64,000 nucleotides of DNA, taken from Ehretia macrophylla (taxonomy: Eukaryota > Streptophyta > Magnoliopsida > Boraginales > Ehretiaceae). The stretch lies in the NCBI GenBank assembly GCA_037974665.1, contig CM075767.1:87632644-87696643 (forward strand), in the 5' to 3' direction. Shown one piece after another: positions 60,757 through 64,000 of this stretch. Under the pieces are notes generated by a model that worked only from the letters and a program-made list of their open reading frames with translations, was not told the origin of the DNA and did no database searches. The position numbers and the translations under genes were made by a program. Position 1 is the stretch's first letter; every line of letters begins with the position of its first letter.

Positions 60757-61315
60757 TTTTTTAATTTTTTTTGCTCCGGTTAGGGATGCCAAGATATTTT
60801 ATCCACCACATTTCTATTAACGAATCCCACGGCACCTTGGGCAAGACAACTTCGCTCCACGTGGAGGCTGGGTCTGCAAACCGAGGGTGTAGGGCTTGTG
60901 ACCATGTCTCCCTCGCTCCGGAGCTCATAACTTTTGATCTGTAGGGAGTTACGCGGCGCACAGGATACCGTTGCTAAGCTCTCCGAGAGCTCTGTGACAG
61001 GGCTAGCCAGCTCTCTTGCTGTGCCCGTATTTTGGAGCCCAAAATCGAACGTTTTCATCAGTTTTGGGCCACTTTTCTTCTTTTGATCTGTTTTTGGGTC
61101 CCGGATCGTACGTCGTGAGATGTTAAAAGAACGACAACCTTACTCGTGGGACATTAGTGTGCCCTACGATGCGTCGATATCACGTCCTAGGAGGATGCTG
61201 CGTTGTTGAAGCGGATGGGTTGTCGTTAAGCCAATTGGGCGTTTTCAATGGGCCATTTCTCTAGGCTAGGACTGTGTACCGTTAACAAATAAAGGAATTG
61301 TGCCCTTAACATAAC

Positions 61316-61434
61316 GGGTGCGATCATAGTAGTACTAATGCACCGGATCCCATCAAAACTCCGAAGTTAAGCGTGGTTGGGCGAGATTAGTACTAGGATG
61401 GGTGACCCCCTGGGAAGTCCTCATGTTGCACCAC
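61316..61434 (+). rRNA. 5S rRNA copy 33
   Basis: C14G, C15T, C18T, G41A, C61G, G72T, G109A, C118A. Upstream box AATAAAG, as in copy 30. Confidence 0.75.
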
Positions 61435-61992
61435 TTTTTCAATTTTTTTTGCTCCAGTTAGGGTTGCCAAGATACTTTATCCATCACATTTCTATTATCG
61501 AATCCCACGGCACCTTGGGCAAGACAACTTCGTTTCACGTGGAGGCTGGGCCTGCAAATCGAGGGCGTAAGGCTTGTGACGAGGTCTCCGTTGCTCCGGT
61601 GCCCAAAACAATCGATCCGTAAGGAGTTACGCAGCGCACAGCATACAATTGCATAGCACTCCGAGAGTTCTACGAAGGGAACATCGAGCTTGCTCGCTGT
61701 GCCTATTTTTGGAGCCCAAAATCAAATGTTTTCATCTGTTTCGGGCCACTTCACTTCTTTTGCTCTGTTTTTCCATCCTGGATCGGACGTCAAGAACTGT
61801 TAAAAGGACGACAACCTTACTCGCGGGACATTAGAGGGCCCCACAACGCGTCGATATCACGTCTTGCGAGGATGCTGCGTTGTTGAAGCGGATGTGTTGT
61901 CATTAAGCCCATTGGGCCTTCTGAATGGTCCATCTCACTAGGATGGGACTGTGAACCGTTAACACATAAAGGAATTGTGCCCTCAACATGAC

Positions 61993-62112
61993 GGGTGCAA
62001 TCATACCAGCACAAATGCACCAGATCCCATCAGAACTTCGAAGTTAAGCGTGCTTGGGCGAGAGTGGTACTACGATGGGTAACCCCCTGGGAAGTCCTCG
62101 TGTTGCACCCCC
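61993..62112 (+). rRNA. 5S rRNA copy 34
   Basis: G7A, T21A, G30A, C46T, A74G, G81C, G89A. The A-box is intact. It lacks G41A, unlike its neighbours. Confidence 0.78.
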
Positions 62113-62669
62113 TTTTCAATTTTTTTTGCTCCGGTTAGGGTTGCCAAGATACTTAATCCACCACATTTCTATTATCGAATCCCACGGCACCTTAGGCAAG
62201 ACAACTTCGCTTCATGTGGAGGCTAGGCCCGCAAACCGAGGGCATAGGGCTTGTGACCAGGTCTCCCTCGCTCCAGTGCCCATAACTTTTGATCCGTAAG
62301 AAGTTACGCGGCACACAGCATACCGTTACAAAGCTCTCCGAGCGCTCTACGATGGAGGCAGCCACCTTGCTCGCTGTGCCCATTTTTGGAGCACAAAATC
62401 GAACGTTTTCATCAGTTTCGGGCCACTTTTCTTCTTTTGCTCTGTTTTTTCGTCCCAGATCGTACGTCGTGAGCTGTTAAAAGGACGTGAACCTTACTCG
62501 CGGGACATTAGAGGGCCTTACAACACGTCGATATCACGTCTTACGAGGATGCTGCGTTGTTGAAGCGGATATGTTGTCGTTAAGCCCATTGGGCCTTCTG
62601 AATGGGCCATCTCTCTAGGCTGGGTCTGTGAACCATTAACACATAAAGGAATTGTGCCCTCAACAAGAC

Positions 62670-62789
62670 AGGTGCGATCATACCAGTACTAATGCACCGA
62701 ATCCCATCAAAACTCCGAAGTTAAGCGTGCTTGGGCAGGAGTAGTACTAGGATGGGTGACCCCCTAGGAAGTCCTCGTGTTGCACCCCC
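62670..62789 (+). rRNA. 5S rRNA copy 35
   Basis: G1A, C18T, G31A, G41A, G68A, A69G, G97A. Shares G1A, C18T and G41A with copy 32, three units upstream. Confidence 0.78.
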
Positions 62790-63347
62790 ACTTTTAATTT
62801 TTTTTGCTCCGGTTAGGGATGCCAAGATACTTTATCCACCACATTTCTATTAACGAATCCCACGGCACCTTGGGCAAGACAACTTCGCTTCACGTGGAGG
62901 CTAGGCCTGCAAACCGAGGGCGTAGGGCTTATGACCAGGCCTCCCTCGCTCCGGTGCCCATAACTTTTGATCCGTAAGAGGTTAAGCGGCGCACACCATA
63001 CCGTTGAAAAGCACTCCGAGAGCTCTATAACGGGGGCAGCCAGCTTGCTCGCTTTGCCCATTTTTGGAGCCCAAAATCGAACGTTTTCATCAGTTTTGGG
63101 CCACTTTTCTTCTTTTGCTCTGTTTTTCCGTCCCGGATCGTACGTCGTGAGCTGTTAAAAGGACGACACACTTACTCGCAGGACATTAGAGGGCCGTACA
63201 ACACGTCGATATCACGTATCGCGAGGATGCTGTGTTGTTGAAGTGGATGTGTTATCGTTAAGCCCATTGGGCCTTCTAAATGGTCCATCTCTCTAGGCTG
63301 AGTTTGTGAACCGTTAACACATAAAGGAATTGTGCCCTCAACATGAT

Positions 63348-63467
63348 GGGTGCGATCATACTAGCACTAATGCACCGGATCCCATCAAAACTCTGAAGTT
63401 AAGCGTGCTTGGGCGAGAGTTGTACTAGGATGGGTGACCCCATGCGAAGTCCTCGTGTGGCACCCCC
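63348..63467 (+). rRNA. 5S rRNA copy 36
   Basis: C15T, G41A, C47T, A74T, C95A, G98C, T112G; -1 is T. The A-box is intact. Last copy in the window. Confidence 0.78.
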
Positions 63468-64000
63468 CATTTTATTTTATTTTTTGCTCCGGTTAGGGAT
63501 GCCAATATACTTTATCTACCACATTTCTATTAACGAATCACATGACATCTTGGGTAAGACAACTTCGCTCCACGTGGAGGCTGGGCCCACAAACCGAGGG
63601 CGTAGGGCTTGTGACCAGGTCTCCCTCGCTCCGGAGCCCATAACTTTTGATCCGTAAGGAGTTACGCGGCGCACAACATACCATTGCAAAACTTTCCGAG
63701 ACCTCTACGATTGGGGCAGCATGCCTGCTTGGCTGCGCCTATTTTCAGAGCCCAAAATCGAACATTTTCATCAATTTCGGTCCACTTTTCTTCCTTTGGC
63801 CTATTTTTCCATCCCTGATCGTTCGTCGTGAGCTGTTAAAAGGATGACAACCTTACTTGCAGGACATTAGAGGTCCCTACAACGTGTCGATATCAAGTCT
63901 TGCGAGGATGCTGCGTTGTTGGAGCGGATGAGTTGTCGTTAAGCCCATTGGGCCTTCTGAATAGGCCATCTCTCTAGGATGGGACAGTGAACTGTTAACA

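Larger units (their letters stand above)
55329..64000 (+). repeat. 5S rDNA tandem array, block 5 (end of copy 24, copies 25-36)
   Basis: Start-to-start distances: 664, 678, 678, 678, 678, 675, 678, 679, 677, 677, 678. The 664-bp unit from 55908 has a short spacer deletion near 56265. Units starting at 57250 and 57928 are nearly identical. Units 30-32 and 33-35 look like two copies of a three-unit block (period ~2033 bp). The block continues past the window end, where the last spacer is incomplete (63468-64000). Confidence 0.95.

Noticed and set aside
3422-63847. Dozens of open frames of 60-110 codons with similar proteins, spaced regularly on both strands
   Set aside because: They recur every ~678 bp because they are translations of the 5S gene and its spacer. 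Frames break at random between units and show no codon constraint.
3060-64000. Regularly spaced repeats as a CRISPR-like array
   Set aside because: Both the gene and the spacer are repeated, the period is ~678 bp, and the repeat is a plant 5S rRNA gene.

Overview
The window is nuclear DNA of a flowering plant. It lies inside a tandem array of 5S rRNA genes that has been invaded repeatedly by long LTR retrotransposons. The evidence is a 120-nt plant-type 5S gene recurring about every 678 bp on the + strand, with plant RNA polymerase III signals (CATAAAG at -28, C at -1, a T-run after the gene), and Ty3/Gypsy elements primed by initiator tRNA-Met with a chromodomain at the end of the polyprotein. 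I cannot name the species. No cellular protein-coding gene is visible; short open frames in the spacers and LTRs are by-products of the repeats.

Layout. 1-3059: right part of a large LTR (E0), cut by the window edge. 3060-7833: 5S copies 1-7. 7834-14514: E1, a non-autonomous LTR element on the - strand. 14515-21937: 5S copies 8-18. 21938-31443: E2, a chromodomain Gypsy element on the - strand with two nonsense codons in gag. 31444-32251: 5S copy 19. 32252-41742: E3, a close relative of E2 on the - strand with one nonsense codon. 41743-44883: 5S copies 20-24, copy 24 being broken. 44884-55328: E4, a LARD-like element on the + strand with 3.75-kb LTRs and no coding capacity, inserted inside 5S copy 24. 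55329-64000: the rest of copy 24 and copies 25-36.

The four complete elements each carry an exact 5-bp target duplication (GGCTG, GGCTG, TCTAC, AAGTC). Removing each element with one copy of its duplication restores the ~678-bp 5S period, so the array was continuous before the insertions. Retroelements make up about 39 kb of the 64 kb.

Main points. (1) None of the 36 5S copies matches the majority sequence; they differ by roughly 2 to 16 changes, so this looks like a decaying array segment that is escaping homogenisation. (2) E1 and E2, from different families, inserted at exactly the same nucleotide of the 5S unit (positions 230-234). (3) The three element families share an LTR hairpin whose stem differs in compensating ways, a leader motif just after the primer site and a similar 3' end, consistent with mobilisation of E1 and E4 by E2/E3-type machinery. 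(4) All three nonsense codons in E2 and E3 are C-to-T changes at CAG/CTG, a CHG methylation context. (5) The LTRs carry candidate regulatory arrays: ACGTG repeats in E4 and TTGACC repeats in E2/E3. (6) Copies 30-35 form a duplicated three-unit block.
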